A DNA stretch of 64,000 nucleotides, from assembly GCA_902490005.1 (NCBI GenBank), contig CABUCM010000009.1:15833-79832 (forward strand). Direction: 5' to 3'. The stretch is from an uncultured Ruminiclostridium sp. Lineage in GTDB: Bacteria > Bacillota > Clostridia > Oscillospirales > Acutalibacteraceae. Under the pieces are notes generated by a model. That model was not told where the DNA came from and searched no databases. It saw only the letters and a program-made list of their open reading frames with translations. The number at the start of each line of letters is the position of its first letter. Within the stretch, counting starts at the first letter, position 1. This document shows positions 27,559-36,189 of this stretch, piece by piece. The position numbers and the translations under genes are program-made.

Positions 27559-28107
27559 TTATGTCAGCCTGTTTTTATTTTCCTGGGATACCAGAAAAAT
27601 TCTTTTTGCCGCACCTGTTTTATTCAGCACGCCGATGAGCGGCAGCCCCAGCCCATAGCAGACCACCAGCTCGCCGATACCGACGCTGAGGGCCATGGCT
27701 AAAAATAGGGGGACGGAGAATCCGGCGGGGTCGGTAACGGCGATAACGCACCCCACGATCACGGCGTTGCAGAGCACCGGCGGCAAAGGCGCCAAAACCG
27801 GAAGCCCTTTCACCGTCAAATTCCTCACCAACCGGGTGAGAACGGCGGCCAGCAGGGTGGCTGTGGTGCCGGAAACCCAATCGATGACGCCCATAGGACT
27901 GCCAAGGTTGGATAAAAAGCAGCCAATAGCCAAGCCGGGAATTGCCGAAGGGGTAAATACAGGCAAAATTGTCAGGGCCTCTGAAAAACGGAACTGAACG
28001 CCCTGATATGCTAGGTTCAGCGCCGCCGCGGCGTAGGTAAGCACCGTGTAAATCGCCGCAATCATTGCCGCCTCTACCAGGCGGCGGATTTTAAACGACT
28101 GGTTCAT
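27559..28107 (-). CDS. queT: QueT-family queuosine precursor transporter (ECF S component)
   Basis: This 182-residue membrane protein has about five to six helices and family-like segments (RRLVEAAMIAAIYTVLTY, GVQFRFSEALTILPVF, GLAIGCFLSNL). QueT is the substrate-binding S component of an energy-coupling-factor importer for queuosine precursors. Independent support comes from a preQ1-I riboswitch directly upstream. The ECF ATPases and T component are not in this window and are probably shared. Confidence 0.9.
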   Translation of the reverse strand: MNQSFKIRRLVEAAMIAAIYTVLTYAAAALNLAYQGVQFRFSEALTILPVFTPSAIPGLAIGCFLSNLGSPMGVIDWVSGTTATLLAAVLTRLVRNLTVKGLPVLAPLPPVLCNAVIVGCVIAVTDPAGFSVPLFLAMALSVGIGELVVCYGLGLPLIGVLNKTGAAKRIFLVSQENKNRLT

Positions 28108-28117
28108 ATGAAATTTT

Positions 28118-28158
28118 CCTCCGTAGTGTTTTTTTAGGTCAGGAAGTTGCGACTGACC
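28118..28158 (-). ncRNA. preQ1-I riboswitch controlling queT
   Basis: Read on the minus strand: stem GGTCAG / CTGACC closing a 10-base loop TCGCAACTTC, then the A-rich tail TAAAAAAACAC and the ribosome site GGAGG. The loop start TCGCA and the A-rich tail match the Thermoanaerobacter-type preQ1-I aptamer, in which the tail docks into the stem as a pseudoknot. The ribosome site is immediately 3' of the tail and 10 bases from the queT ATG, so translational control is expected: bound preQ1 hides the site. Confidence 0.82.
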
Positions 28159-28271
28159 GCCAAGAGATTGAATTTATCTTACCCCTTTTATGGAAAAAAA
28201 GCAAGCTGCCACGCCATTTTTGTACAGCTTCCATTAAGATTGTCCCAGGCAGGGAAAGAAATGCTTCAAAA

Positions 28272-28310
28272 TGCGAAAAAGAAAAGCTGCTCCGTTTTAC
28301 GGAACAGCTT
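28272..28310 (-). terminator. Intrinsic terminator after the 84-residue protein gene
   Basis: On the minus strand, AAGCTGTTCCGT and ACGGAGCAGCTT form a stem with one mismatch and a 3-base loop, followed by TTCTTTTT. It lies 44 bases downstream of the small gene. Confidence 0.75.
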
Positions 28311-28353
28311 GAAGCTTCCCAAGAAGGGGGTAAGCCCTGATTAAGGGACAAAC

Positions 28354-28608
28354 TTATTCCCCGGTTTTACCAAGCAGGTTGAACCGGAACAGTTTGCTTT
28401 CGTCGTCGGGATTTTCACAGATAATATAGGCTTCGGCGATTTTGCCGCCTTCAATTAACTGGGTTAAACCGACCAGCTGGCAGAGCTTGCTCTTCAAATT
28501 CAATTTGTCGCCTTCTCTGGTTACCAGATAGACGTTCCCCTTACAACTGTCCAGAACAGCCAGAAAATCAGGAACATCCACATTATGAAGCTCGATAGGT
28601 GTTGCCAT
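28354..28608 (-). CDS. Conserved-looking 84-residue protein of unknown function
   Basis: The start is ATG 28608 with AAGGAGG 7 bases upstream; a longer frame would run into the ABC gene without a ribosome site. The protein is soluble with the core CKGNVYLVTREGDKLNLKSKL and a phenylalanine-containing end (KLFRFNL). I have seen similar small proteins with GDxLNLKS in clostridial genomes but know no function. It lies 19 bases after the ABC ATPase gene and is likely co-transcribed with it. Confidence 0.75.
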   Translation of the reverse strand: MATPIELHNVDVPDFLAVLDSCKGNVYLVTREGDKLNLKSKLCQLVGLTQLIEGGKIAEAYIICENPDDESKLFRFNLLGKTGE

Positions 28609-28627
28609 GCTGATTCCTCCTTTTCCC

Positions 28628-29380
<753 letters not shown>

Positions 29381-29571
29381 TGACGTCTTCCTTTCGAGGG
29401 TTTCTGAGTTTAATATGCCCCAAAACCTTTGGATATTTGTATCATTTGTAGAAAATAGAAATCGTCGTTTATAGAAAATGCAGTATAAACCCATTGGTTT
29501 TTTGGCTAAAATTTTGACGTTTATTCATAAGGATAGTGGCAACCGGGCGGCGGGCCGGGGGTTGGAGACAA

Positions 29572-29600
29572 TTGTCAAACAGCTTTTTTTATTGTATACT
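29572..29600 (+). promoter_or_regulatory. Promoter of the phosphohexomutase gene
   Basis: TTGTCA (29572-29577) and TATACT (29595-29600) with a 17-base spacer, 37 bases before the ATG. Confidence 0.75.
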
Positions 29601-29637
29601 AAAGACAAAATGAAAAACATTGACAGGAGCGATAACG

Positions 29638-31158
29638 ATGGATAAATTCTGGAAACAGTTCAAAAGCGGTACGGATATCAGAGGGGTGGCCTCGGAAGGC
29701 GTAGCTGGACAGGAAATCAACCTGACCGACGAGGTGGTAGAGAAAATTTCCGCCGGATTTGTCCTGTGGCTTTCTGAAAAGGCGCAGAAGCCCGCCAGCC
29801 AGCTGACTGTTTCGGTGGGGCATGACAGCAGAATCTCCGCTTCCCGGATTCAGGCGGCGGTGGTCAGAGCGCTGGAACCTGCGGGCGTTACCGTGTACGA
29901 CTGCGGGCTGGCGTCCACTCCGTCTATGTTTATGACCACCATCGATTTAAAGTGTGACGGCGCGGTGCAGATTACCGCCAGCCATCACCCATTTAACCGC
30001 AACGGATTAAAATTTTTCACCCCTGACGGCGGCTTGGAAAGTGACGACATTACCGCGTTGCTGGCCTTGGCGGAAGCGGGGAAAAAGCCGGAAAACGCGC
30101 CTGGCGGCAGTGTGAAGCAGGCGGCGTATATGAAGGATTACGCCAAGCATCTACGGGATATTATCTGTCAAGGGGTGAACGCGGATGATTACGACCGCCC
30201 GTTGGCGGGGTTTCATATTGTGGTGGACGCGGGCAACGGCGCCGGCGGTTTTTACGCCAGCGACGTGCTGGCGCCTTTGGGAGCGGATGTGACCGGCAGC
30301 CAGTTTTTAAATCCGGACGGCATGTTCCCCAACCACATTCCCAACCCGGAAAATGAGGAGGCGATGGCCTCCATCTGCAAAGCGGTGAAGAAGCAAAACG
30401 CGGATTTGGGCGTTATTTTCGACACTGACGTGGACAGGGGCGGCGCCGTGGACAACCGGGGCGAGGAGATCAACCGGAACCGTTTGGTGGCGGTAGCCGC
30501 TGCCATCGCCCTTGAGGGAAACGAAGGGGGTACCGTTGTCACCGATTCCATCACCTCCAGCGGCTTGAAGCTTTATATTGAAAATACGTTAGGGGGTAAA
30601 CACCACCGGTTTAAACGGGGCTATAAAAACGTGATTAACGAAGCCCTCCGGCTGAATCAGGAGGGGATTAACTGCCCGCTGGCCATTGAAACCTCCGGCC
30701 ACGCGGCGCTGCGGGAGAATTATTTCCTGGATGACGGCGCCTATCTGGTCACCAAGATCATTATTAAAATGGCCCGGCTGAAAAAGGAGGGGAAGACCCT
30801 GGATTCCCTGTTGGCGCCGCTGCAGGAGCCGAAGGAAAGCGTAGAGGTCCGCATGCCTATTTTGGCGGAGGACTTCAGAGCCTGCGGGGAGCGGGTGATT
30901 TCCGGCCTGGAAGCCTACGCCAAGGCGCACAGCGGCTGGCAGATTGCTCCCGATAACCATGAGGGCATTCGGGTGTCCTTCGGCAAAAACCAGGGCGAGG
31001 GCTGGTTTTTGCTGCGCCTCAGCGTCCATGACCCTATTATGCCTCTGAATATCGAAAGCGACGCTGAAGGAGGCGTGAAAATCATTGCCAATCAGCTGTA
31101 TGATTACATAAAAACCGTAGAAAACGTGGAAATTTCGCCCTTGGAAAACCTTCTGTAA
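29638..31158 (+). CDS. Phosphomannomutase/phosphoglucomutase
   Basis: The ATG at 29638 has AGGAG 8-9 bases upstream; 506 residues, the size of alpha-D-phosphohexomutases. Signatures are TASHHPFNRNG with the phosphorylated Ser, DTDVDRGG for Mg2+, ETSGHAALRENYFLDDGA for sugar recognition and HEGIRVSF for the phosphate. It interconverts hexose 1- and 6-phosphates and feeds nucleotide-sugar synthesis for the cell envelope. TASHHP instead of TASHNP groups it with a clostridial phosphomannomutase subfamily. Confidence 0.92.
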   Translation: MDKFWKQFKSGTDIRGVASEGVAGQEINLTDEVVEKISAGFVLWLSEKAQKPASQLTVSVGHDSRISASRIQAAVVRALEPAGVTVYDCGLASTPSMFMTTIDLKCDGAVQITASHHPFNRNGLKFFTPDGGLESDDITALLALAEAGKKPENAPGGSVKQAAYMKDYAKHLRDIICQGVNADDYDRPLAGFHIVVDAGNGAGGFYASDVLAPLGADVTGSQFLNPDGMFPNHIPNPENEEAMASICKAVKKQNADLGVIFDTDVDRGGAVDNRGEEINRNRLVAVAAAIALEGNEGGTVVTDSITSSGLKLYIENTLGGKHHRFKRGYKNVINEALRLNQEGINCPLAIETSGHAALRENYFLDDGAYLVTKIIIKMARLKKEGKTLDSLLAPLQEPKESVEVRMPILAEDFRACGERVISGLEAYAKAHSGWQIAPDNHEGIRVSFGKNQGEGWFLLRLSVHDPIMPLNIESDAEGGVKIIANQLYDYIKTVENVEISPLENLL

Positions 31159-31166
31159 AACAAAAA

Positions 31167-31213
31167 GCGAAAAGGTCCCGGCTTTGGATATTCCCTTAGC
31201 TGGGATCTTTTTA
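31167..31213 (+). terminator. Intrinsic terminator after the phosphohexomutase gene
   Basis: AAAAGGTCCCGGCT pairs with AGCTGGGATCTTTT (two G-U pairs) and ends in a T run. Confidence 0.7.
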
Positions 31214-31349
31214 AATGCTTAAAAAAGCAACGCCTTTCCTTTCTTTTGACGGCTTGAGCACCCGTCATTATGCCGGTTTTGGTGAAGCTCTTGCTCTTGT
31301 CTAAGCTTTTCATCTCACCCGGCTAACGTGCAGCTTTTAGCAGAGGCAG

Positions 31350-31382
31350 AAAAAAGCACGAAGCAAAGCTTCGTGCTTTTTT
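31350..31382. terminator. Strong terminator, mainly for the minus-strand alcohol dehydrogenase
   Basis: A perfect 15-base stem (AAAAAAGCACGAAGC and its complement) with a 3-base loop, giving T runs on both strands. Confidence 0.85.
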
Positions 31383-31433
31383 GAGAGGAGAAAAATTTTG
31401 AAAAAAGCGAGGGATATCAATACAAAGGAGGGA

Positions 31434-32615
31434 TTAGAAATCAACCTTGGTGCCGTAGAAGGTAGCCTTTAACAGCTGTTCCATCTGGGCGGGAGTGATG
31501 CTTCTGGGATTAGAACCGGTGCAGGCATCTCCCACAGCGTTGGCAGCCACCTCAGGCAGCTTCTCTAAGAATTCCGCTTCGTTGATGCCGAAATCCTTCA
31601 GAGTCTTGGGGATATTCAGCTTCACATTGTAGTCGTCGATCTTGGCGCACAGAGCCTCCACCAGTTCGTCGTCGGTGTTGCCGGGAAGGTTCACGGATTT
31701 AGCGATGGCGGCATAGCGTTTCTTCGCGGTGGCATCCTTCGCGTTGTACTGAATCACGTAAGGCAGATAGATGGCGTTGGCGCAGCCGTGGGGAATATGC
31801 CCGGTGCTGTAGGCGGCGCCTGTTTTATGCGCCATAGAATGTACAATACCCAGCAAAGCGTTGGAGAAAGCCATACCGGCGAGGCACTGGGCATAATGCA
31901 TTTGCTCTCTGGCGGACATATCGCCGTTGTAGGAAGCCGGCAGATATTCAAATACCATGCTGATGGCCTTTAACGCCAGCGGATCGGTAAAGGGAGAATT
32001 CAAGGTGGAAACATAAGCTTCGATAGCGTGGGTCAAAGCGTCCATGCCGGTATGTGCGGTCAGCTTCTGAGGCATGGTCTCCGCCAGATCCGGGTCGACA
32101 ATGGCTACATCAGGCGTAATGTTGAAGTCGGCCAGAGGATATTTGATCCCCTTCTGGTAATCAGTGATAACAGAAAAGGCGGTTACTTCGGTAGCGGTAC
32201 CGGAGGTGGAAGGAATCGCCAGGAATTTTGCCTTCTGGCGCAGGGTGGGGAAGCCAAAAGGAGTAATCAGGTCTTCAAACTTGGTGTCCGGATACTCGTA
32301 AAAAGCCCACATGGCCTTTGCCGCGTCGATGGGAGAACCGCCGCCGATGGATACGATCCAGTCAGGCTGGAATTCCTGCATGGCCTTAGCGCCCTTCATC
32401 ACGGTTTCTACGGAAGGATCCGGCTCAACGCCTTCAAATAACATGGTCTCAATGCCGGCCTCGTGAAGGTTGTCGACTACTTTGTCTAAAAAGCCGAAAC
32501 GCTTCATAGAACCGCCGCCGACCACGACGATGGCCTTTTTCCCCTTTAAGGTCTTTAATTCGTCGATGGAGCCTTTGCCATAATAGATGTCCCTGGGGAG
32601 TGTAAATCTTGACAT
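31434..32615 (-). CDS. Iron-containing alcohol dehydrogenase
   Basis: This 393-residue group III alcohol dehydrogenase has GGGSPIDAAKAMW (NAD binding), PSTSGTATEVTAFSVI and the iron-site segments HTGMDALTHAIEAY and SMAHKTGAAYSTGHIPHG. It belongs to the ethanol/1,3-propanediol/lactaldehyde reductase branch, different from the YqhD-like enzyme at 11493-12662. It is a single-gene unit with a strong terminator, and a Rex-like operator lies upstream, consistent with a fermentative NADH-oxidising role. Confidence 0.92.
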   Translation of the reverse strand: MSRFTLPRDIYYGKGSIDELKTLKGKKAIVVVGGGSMKRFGFLDKVVDNLHEAGIETMLFEGVEPDPSVETVMKGAKAMQEFQPDWIVSIGGGSPIDAAKAMWAFYEYPDTKFEDLITPFGFPTLRQKAKFLAIPSTSGTATEVTAFSVITDYQKGIKYPLADFNITPDVAIVDPDLAETMPQKLTAHTGMDALTHAIEAYVSTLNSPFTDPLALKAISMVFEYLPASYNGDMSAREQMHYAQCLAGMAFSNALLGIVHSMAHKTGAAYSTGHIPHGCANAIYLPYVIQYNAKDATAKKRYAAIAKSVNLPGNTDDELVEALCAKIDDYNVKLNIPKTLKDFGINEAEFLEKLPEVAANAVGDACTGSNPRSITPAQMEQLLKATFYGTKVDF

Positions 32616-32653
32616 AAAAAAGCCTCCTGTTTTGTAAAGATTGCTGATCGTGT

Positions 32654-32671
32654 TTGTGAATTAGATAACAA
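32654..32671. promoter_or_regulatory. Probable Rex (NADH/NAD+ sensor) operator
   Basis: TTGTGAATTAGATAACAA fits the clostridial Rex pattern TTGTGAA-N4-TTAACAA with one mismatch and lies 39 bases upstream of the alcohol dehydrogenase start. Alcohol dehydrogenase genes are standard Rex targets in Clostridia. Confidence 0.6.
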
Positions 32672-32697
32672 TCTTTTGATGGTTTTATATTACTACT

Positions 32698-32715
32698 TTG
32701 ATAAAAAAATATCAA
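32698..32715. promoter_or_regulatory. AT-rich inverted repeat upstream of the dehydrogenase
   Basis: TTGATA and TATCAA are separated by six A. It is in the 267-base divergent region between the dehydrogenase and exonuclease genes, which otherwise holds no gene. It may be part of the minus-strand promoter. Confidence 0.3.
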
Positions 32716-32882
32716 TATAACGAATGCACAATTATAAATAATATATTTTGTTTATAATATCGAAAAATAAAAAAGAAGAAAGAATCTGGCTGTTTTTTCA
32801 TGGTTATGATATAATAATTTTGGTTTCATATTATTGTTTATATTTTTTGAAAAATGAATGACATAAAAAGGAGATAACATAT

Positions 32883-33638
32883 ATGAGATTTATTTCTTGG
32901 AATGTAAACGGGCTGCGCGCCTGCTTGACCAAGGGTTTCCCGGAATTTTTTCAAGAAATTGACGCTGATTTCTTTTGCCTGCAGGAAACTAAAATGCAGC
33001 AGGGCCAAGCGGAGCTTTCTCTGCCGGGTTACCACCAATATTGGAACAGCGCCGTTCGCAAGGGTTATTCCGGCACCGCTGTTTTTACGAAAGAAAAGCC
33101 CTTGTCCGTAACCTATGGCTTGGGATTGGAAGAACACGATCAAGAGGGGAGAGTCATCACCCTGGAATTCCCTGGTTTTTATTTGGTGACGGTGTATACC
33201 CCTAATTCCCAGGATGGGCTGAAAAGGCTTTCCTACCGCATGGATTGGGAAGACGCGTTCCGGGAGTATTTGAAAAAATTAGATGAAAAAAAGCCTGTGG
33301 TGGTCTGCGGCGATATGAATGTGGCTCATCAGGAGATGGATTTGAAAAATCCCAAAACCAATCGGAAGAACGCGGGATTTACCGATGAGGAGCGGGAACG
33401 CTTCTCACAGCTGCTGGCCGCGGGCTTTACAGATTCCTACCGGTATATGTACCCGGAGAAAATTGAATATTCCTGGTGGTCCTACCGGTTTAACGCCAGA
33501 AAGAACAACGCCGGGTGGCGTATTGATTATTTTCTGGTCAGCGACCGGGTCAAGGAACAGATTCAGGAGGCCAAAATCCATACCCAGGTGCTGGGCAGCG
33601 ACCATTGCCCGGTAGAGCTGGATATCAAGCTTTCCTGA
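32883..33638 (+). CDS. xth: Exodeoxyribonuclease III / AP endonuclease
   Basis: The 251-residue enzyme shows all family motifs: ISWNVNGLRAC, LQETKM (metal Glu), VYTPNSQ, GDMNVAH (Asp/Asn), KNNAGWRIDYFLVS and GSDHCPVEL with the catalytic Asp-His. It repairs abasic sites and trims 3' ends in base-excision repair. AAAAGGAG precedes the ATG. It is monocistronic or followed by the small membrane protein gene 95 bases later. Confidence 0.95.
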   Translation: MRFISWNVNGLRACLTKGFPEFFQEIDADFFCLQETKMQQGQAELSLPGYHQYWNSAVRKGYSGTAVFTKEKPLSVTYGLGLEEHDQEGRVITLEFPGFYLVTVYTPNSQDGLKRLSYRMDWEDAFREYLKKLDEKKPVVVCGDMNVAHQEMDLKNPKTNRKNAGFTDEERERFSQLLAAGFTDSYRYMYPEKIEYSWWSYRFNARKNNAGWRIDYFLVSDRVKEQIQEAKIHTQVLGSDHCPVELDIKLS

Positions 33639-33733
33639 CCCTAGGAGCTTGGGCGCGGAGGCTGGGATTTCTTTTGACAAGCGAAGCCGGGTGTGATAAG
33701 CTGAAGATATGAAGAGGCTGCGGAGGTGTTTTT

Positions 33734-34051
33734 ATGGATAATAGGGTAAAGGCTGCTTTTTCCTATGTATTCGGCTGGATTACCGGGATCATTTTTTTAG
33801 CGATTGAAAAGGATGACGAGTTTGTACGAAAAAGCGCGGCCCAGTCTTTTGTGCTCAGCGTTCTGCTGATGATTTGCCATGTTTTGGTGTTCTGGATTCC
33901 GATCATCGGCCCGGTGCTTTCCGGATGCCTTGGCTTCGGCGGATTTTTGCTGTGGGTTATCCTCATCGTGAAGGCGGTCCAAAACATTTATTTCCGGCTG
34001 CCGGTAATCAGCGCCATTTCGGAAAACTATGTTGTCCGGTGGTTTCGCTGA
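33734..34051 (+). CDS. DUF4870/Tic20-like small membrane protein
   Basis: The 105-residue protein has three hydrophobic helices and the start VKAAFSYVFGWITGIIFLAIEKDDEFVRKSAAQS, which is the DUF4870 pattern (helix, basic/acidic loop with R.HA/S.QS). CGGAGG lies before the ATG. Function is not known for the family. Confidence 0.8.
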   Translation: MDNRVKAAFSYVFGWITGIIFLAIEKDDEFVRKSAAQSFVLSVLLMICHVLVFWIPIIGPVLSGCLGFGGFLLWVILIVKAVQNIYFRLPVISAISENYVVRWFR

Positions 34052-34118
34052 AATAGGGATGCGCCGGTCAAGAAATCAGATATCACCACATATTTAGGAA
34101 AAGAACGGTTAAGGGAGC

Positions 34119-34152
34119 GTCCGCGGGCCTGAAATGGGCCTGCGGATTTTTT
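34119..34152 (+). terminator. Intrinsic terminator after the DUF4870 gene
   Basis: TCCGCGGGCC pairs with GGGCCTGCGGA around a short loop, followed by six T. The remaining 240 bases before the next gene hold only AT-rich regulatory sequence. Confidence 0.75.
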
Positions 34153-34289
34153 GATGGGCAATTTGCCAGGTCCCGTGGGAATTGCATGAAGAGGCTCCCG
34201 GAAGCTGTTCTTTTTTTGTCAATTTCTATGTTAAGTGAACATTTTGTGATGGTTCTGTCAAAATCCAAGGAGTTTGCCGGTTTGTTCAT

Positions 34290-34305
34290 AAAATGTTAAC
34301 ATTTT
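34290..34305. promoter_or_regulatory. 16-base perfect palindrome before the ABC operon
   Basis: AAAATGTTAACATTTT is fully self-complementary. A related near-palindrome, TGTTAAGTGAACA, lies about 50 bases upstream (around 34231-34243). TAATAT at 34322 could be the -10 box. Together they look like a regulated promoter for the four-gene ABC unit. Confidence 0.45.
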
Positions 34306-34390
34306 TAAGACATCTTTCGTCTAATATAAATAAGGAATAAACGGCGGGACAGGGGTTCCGTTGTTGAAATAGTGAGGAGTTGAAACGCAA

Positions 34391-35473
34391 ATGATAGAGG
34401 TAAAAAACCTCAAAAAGCGGTATGGCAATAAGCTGGCTGTGGACGACGTCAGCTTTACCGTGGAAAATGGGGAGATCCTAGGCTTCCTGGGGCCGAACGG
34501 CGCCGGAAAATCAACCACCATGAATATCATTACCGGTTATCTGTCTTCTACCGAGGGCACGGTGACCATCGACGGGTGCGAGATTTTGGAAGATCCTACC
34601 GGTGCGAAATCCAAGATTGGGTATCTGCCCGAATTCCCGCCATTGTATCCAGATATGACCGTTATCAAATACCTGGAATTCATGTATGACCTGAAGAAGG
34701 TAAAACTTCCGAAAAAGGCCCACATAGCCGAGGTCTGCGACCTGGTGAAGATCACCCATGTAAAGGACCGTGTAATCAAGAACCTTTCTAAGGGCTATAA
34801 GCAGCGTGTCGGCCTGGCCCAGGCGTTGCTGGGCAACCCGGAGCTGCTGATTCTAGACGAGCCGACGGTGGGCTTGGACCCCAAGCAGATTATTGAGATC
34901 AGAAATCTGATTAAAAGCCTGGGCAAAAAGCATACGGTCATTTTGTCGTCTCACGTTCTGCCTGAGGTACAGGCCACCTGTGACCGGGTAATCGTCATCA
35001 ATAAAGGCTCCATCGTAGCCGACGATACCCCCGAGAACCTGTCCAAAAAGCTGACGGGCGAACATAAGCTGGTGGTGCGCATCGACGGCAGGGAGCAGGA
35101 GGTTTACAGTACGCTGAAAGCCATCGACGGCATGATCGCGGTGACGAAGGAGGGCGAGAAAGAGCCCGGCGTATATGAGTTCACCATTGAGGCGAAACCG
35201 GATCTGGATATCCGCCGCCCGCTGTTCCGCGCCATGGCGAAAAGAGATTTCCCGATTTTAGCCATACGCAACGCGGAGCTGACGCTGGAGGATATCTTCC
35301 TGCAGCTGACTGATGAAAATCAGAACCGTACTTCTATCCGCTCTATGATGGAAGAAGAGGTTGTTTCTTCCTCCGCCGCGGATTTGAAAGACGTAGCCAG
35401 GGCGGTTGTGGAATCTCAAAGCGCGGAGGCTGACAGCGAGGATACTACTGAGAACGGGGGCGAAGATCAATGA
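34391..35473 (+). CDS. ABC-2 type transporter ATPase, GldA-like
   Basis: The 360-residue ATPase has Walker A GPNGAGKST, signature LSKGYKQRVGLAQA, Walker B LLILDEPTVGLD and the switch His in ILSSHVL. After about residue 240 comes the extra domain typical of drug/polysaccharide-type ABC-2 ATPases (LVVRIDG...), and then an acidic Ser-rich tail of about 40 residues. It heads a four-gene unit and overlaps the permease start by four bases. The set resembles Bacteroidetes gliding GldA-GldF-GldG systems, but in Firmicutes the cargo is not known. Confidence 0.92.
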   Translation: MIEVKNLKKRYGNKLAVDDVSFTVENGEILGFLGPNGAGKSTTMNIITGYLSSTEGTVTIDGCEILEDPTGAKSKIGYLPEFPPLYPDMTVIKYLEFMYDLKKVKLPKKAHIAEVCDLVKITHVKDRVIKNLSKGYKQRVGLAQALLGNPELLILDEPTVGLDPKQIIEIRNLIKSLGKKHTVILSSHVLPEVQATCDRVIVINKGSIVADDTPENLSKKLTGEHKLVVRIDGREQEVYSTLKAIDGMIAVTKEGEKEPGVYEFTIEAKPDLDIRRPLFRAMAKRDFPILAIRNAELTLEDIFLQLTDENQNRTSIRSMMEEEVVSSSAADLKDVARAVVESQSAEADSEDTTENGGEDQ

Positions 35474-36174
35474 GCGCAGTGATGAAGAGGGAATTGAATT
35501 CCTATTTTTCTTCGGCGATCGGCTATATTTTTATTGCGGTGTTCTATGTGTTTGCTGGTTTTTACTTTTTTGTAACCTGCCTTCTTAGCGGGAATTCCAG
35601 CCTAACTTATACTTTTTCCAATATGTTTGCCATTGCGGTTTTCCTGGTGCCTGTTTTGACCATGCGCCTGTGGAGTGAAGAAAAGAAGCAAAAAACCGAT
35701 CAAGCGTTGTTTACCGCTCCGGTTAAGCTTCTGCCCATTGTTCTGGGCAAATATTTCGCCGCGCTGGTCATTTATGCCATCAGCCTTGCGATTTTCCTGG
35801 TTTTTGGCCTGGTGATATCTTGCTTTGTTACCCCGGAATGGCCCGTGATTATCGGAAATCTTTTGGGACTATTCCTGTTGGGGGCGGCCTTAATCGCCAT
35901 CGGCATGTTCCTTTCCGCCTTGACGGAGAATCAGGTGATCGCCGCGGTTTCCGGTTTTGCGGTAGGCCTGCTGATTATGATGCTGGATTCCATCGGCTCT
36001 CTGTTCAGCAATACGTTTTTGGTGTCTATTTTCACAAACCTTTCCTTTAACGCTCACTACACCAACTTTACCACTGGTTTGTTGAATTTTGTTGACATCA
36101 TCTTCTTCTTGAGCGTCATCGCGGTCTTTGTGTTTTCCACCGTTCGCGTATTCGAGAAGAAGAGATGGAGCTAA
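35470..36174 (+). CDS. ABC-2 type transporter permease, GldF-like
   Basis: This 234-residue protein has six membrane helices and the characteristic cytoplasmic stretch after helix two, MRLWSEEKKQKTDQALFTAPV, seen in GldF/NosY-type permeases. Its ATG overlaps the stop of the ATPase gene (ATGA), so the two are translationally coupled. It forms the membrane pore of the exporter. Confidence 0.92.
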   Translation: MSAVMKRELNSYFSSAIGYIFIAVFYVFAGFYFFVTCLLSGNSSLTYTFSNMFAIAVFLVPVLTMRLWSEEKKQKTDQALFTAPVKLLPIVLGKYFAALVIYAISLAIFLVFGLVISCFVTPEWPVIIGNLLGLFLLGAALIAIGMFLSALTENQVIAAVSGFAVGLLIMMLDSIGSLFSNTFLVSIFTNLSFNAHYTNFTTGLLNFVDIIFFLSVIAVFVFSTVRVFEKKRWS

Positions 36175-36189
36175 GGGAGGTGCTGTGAA

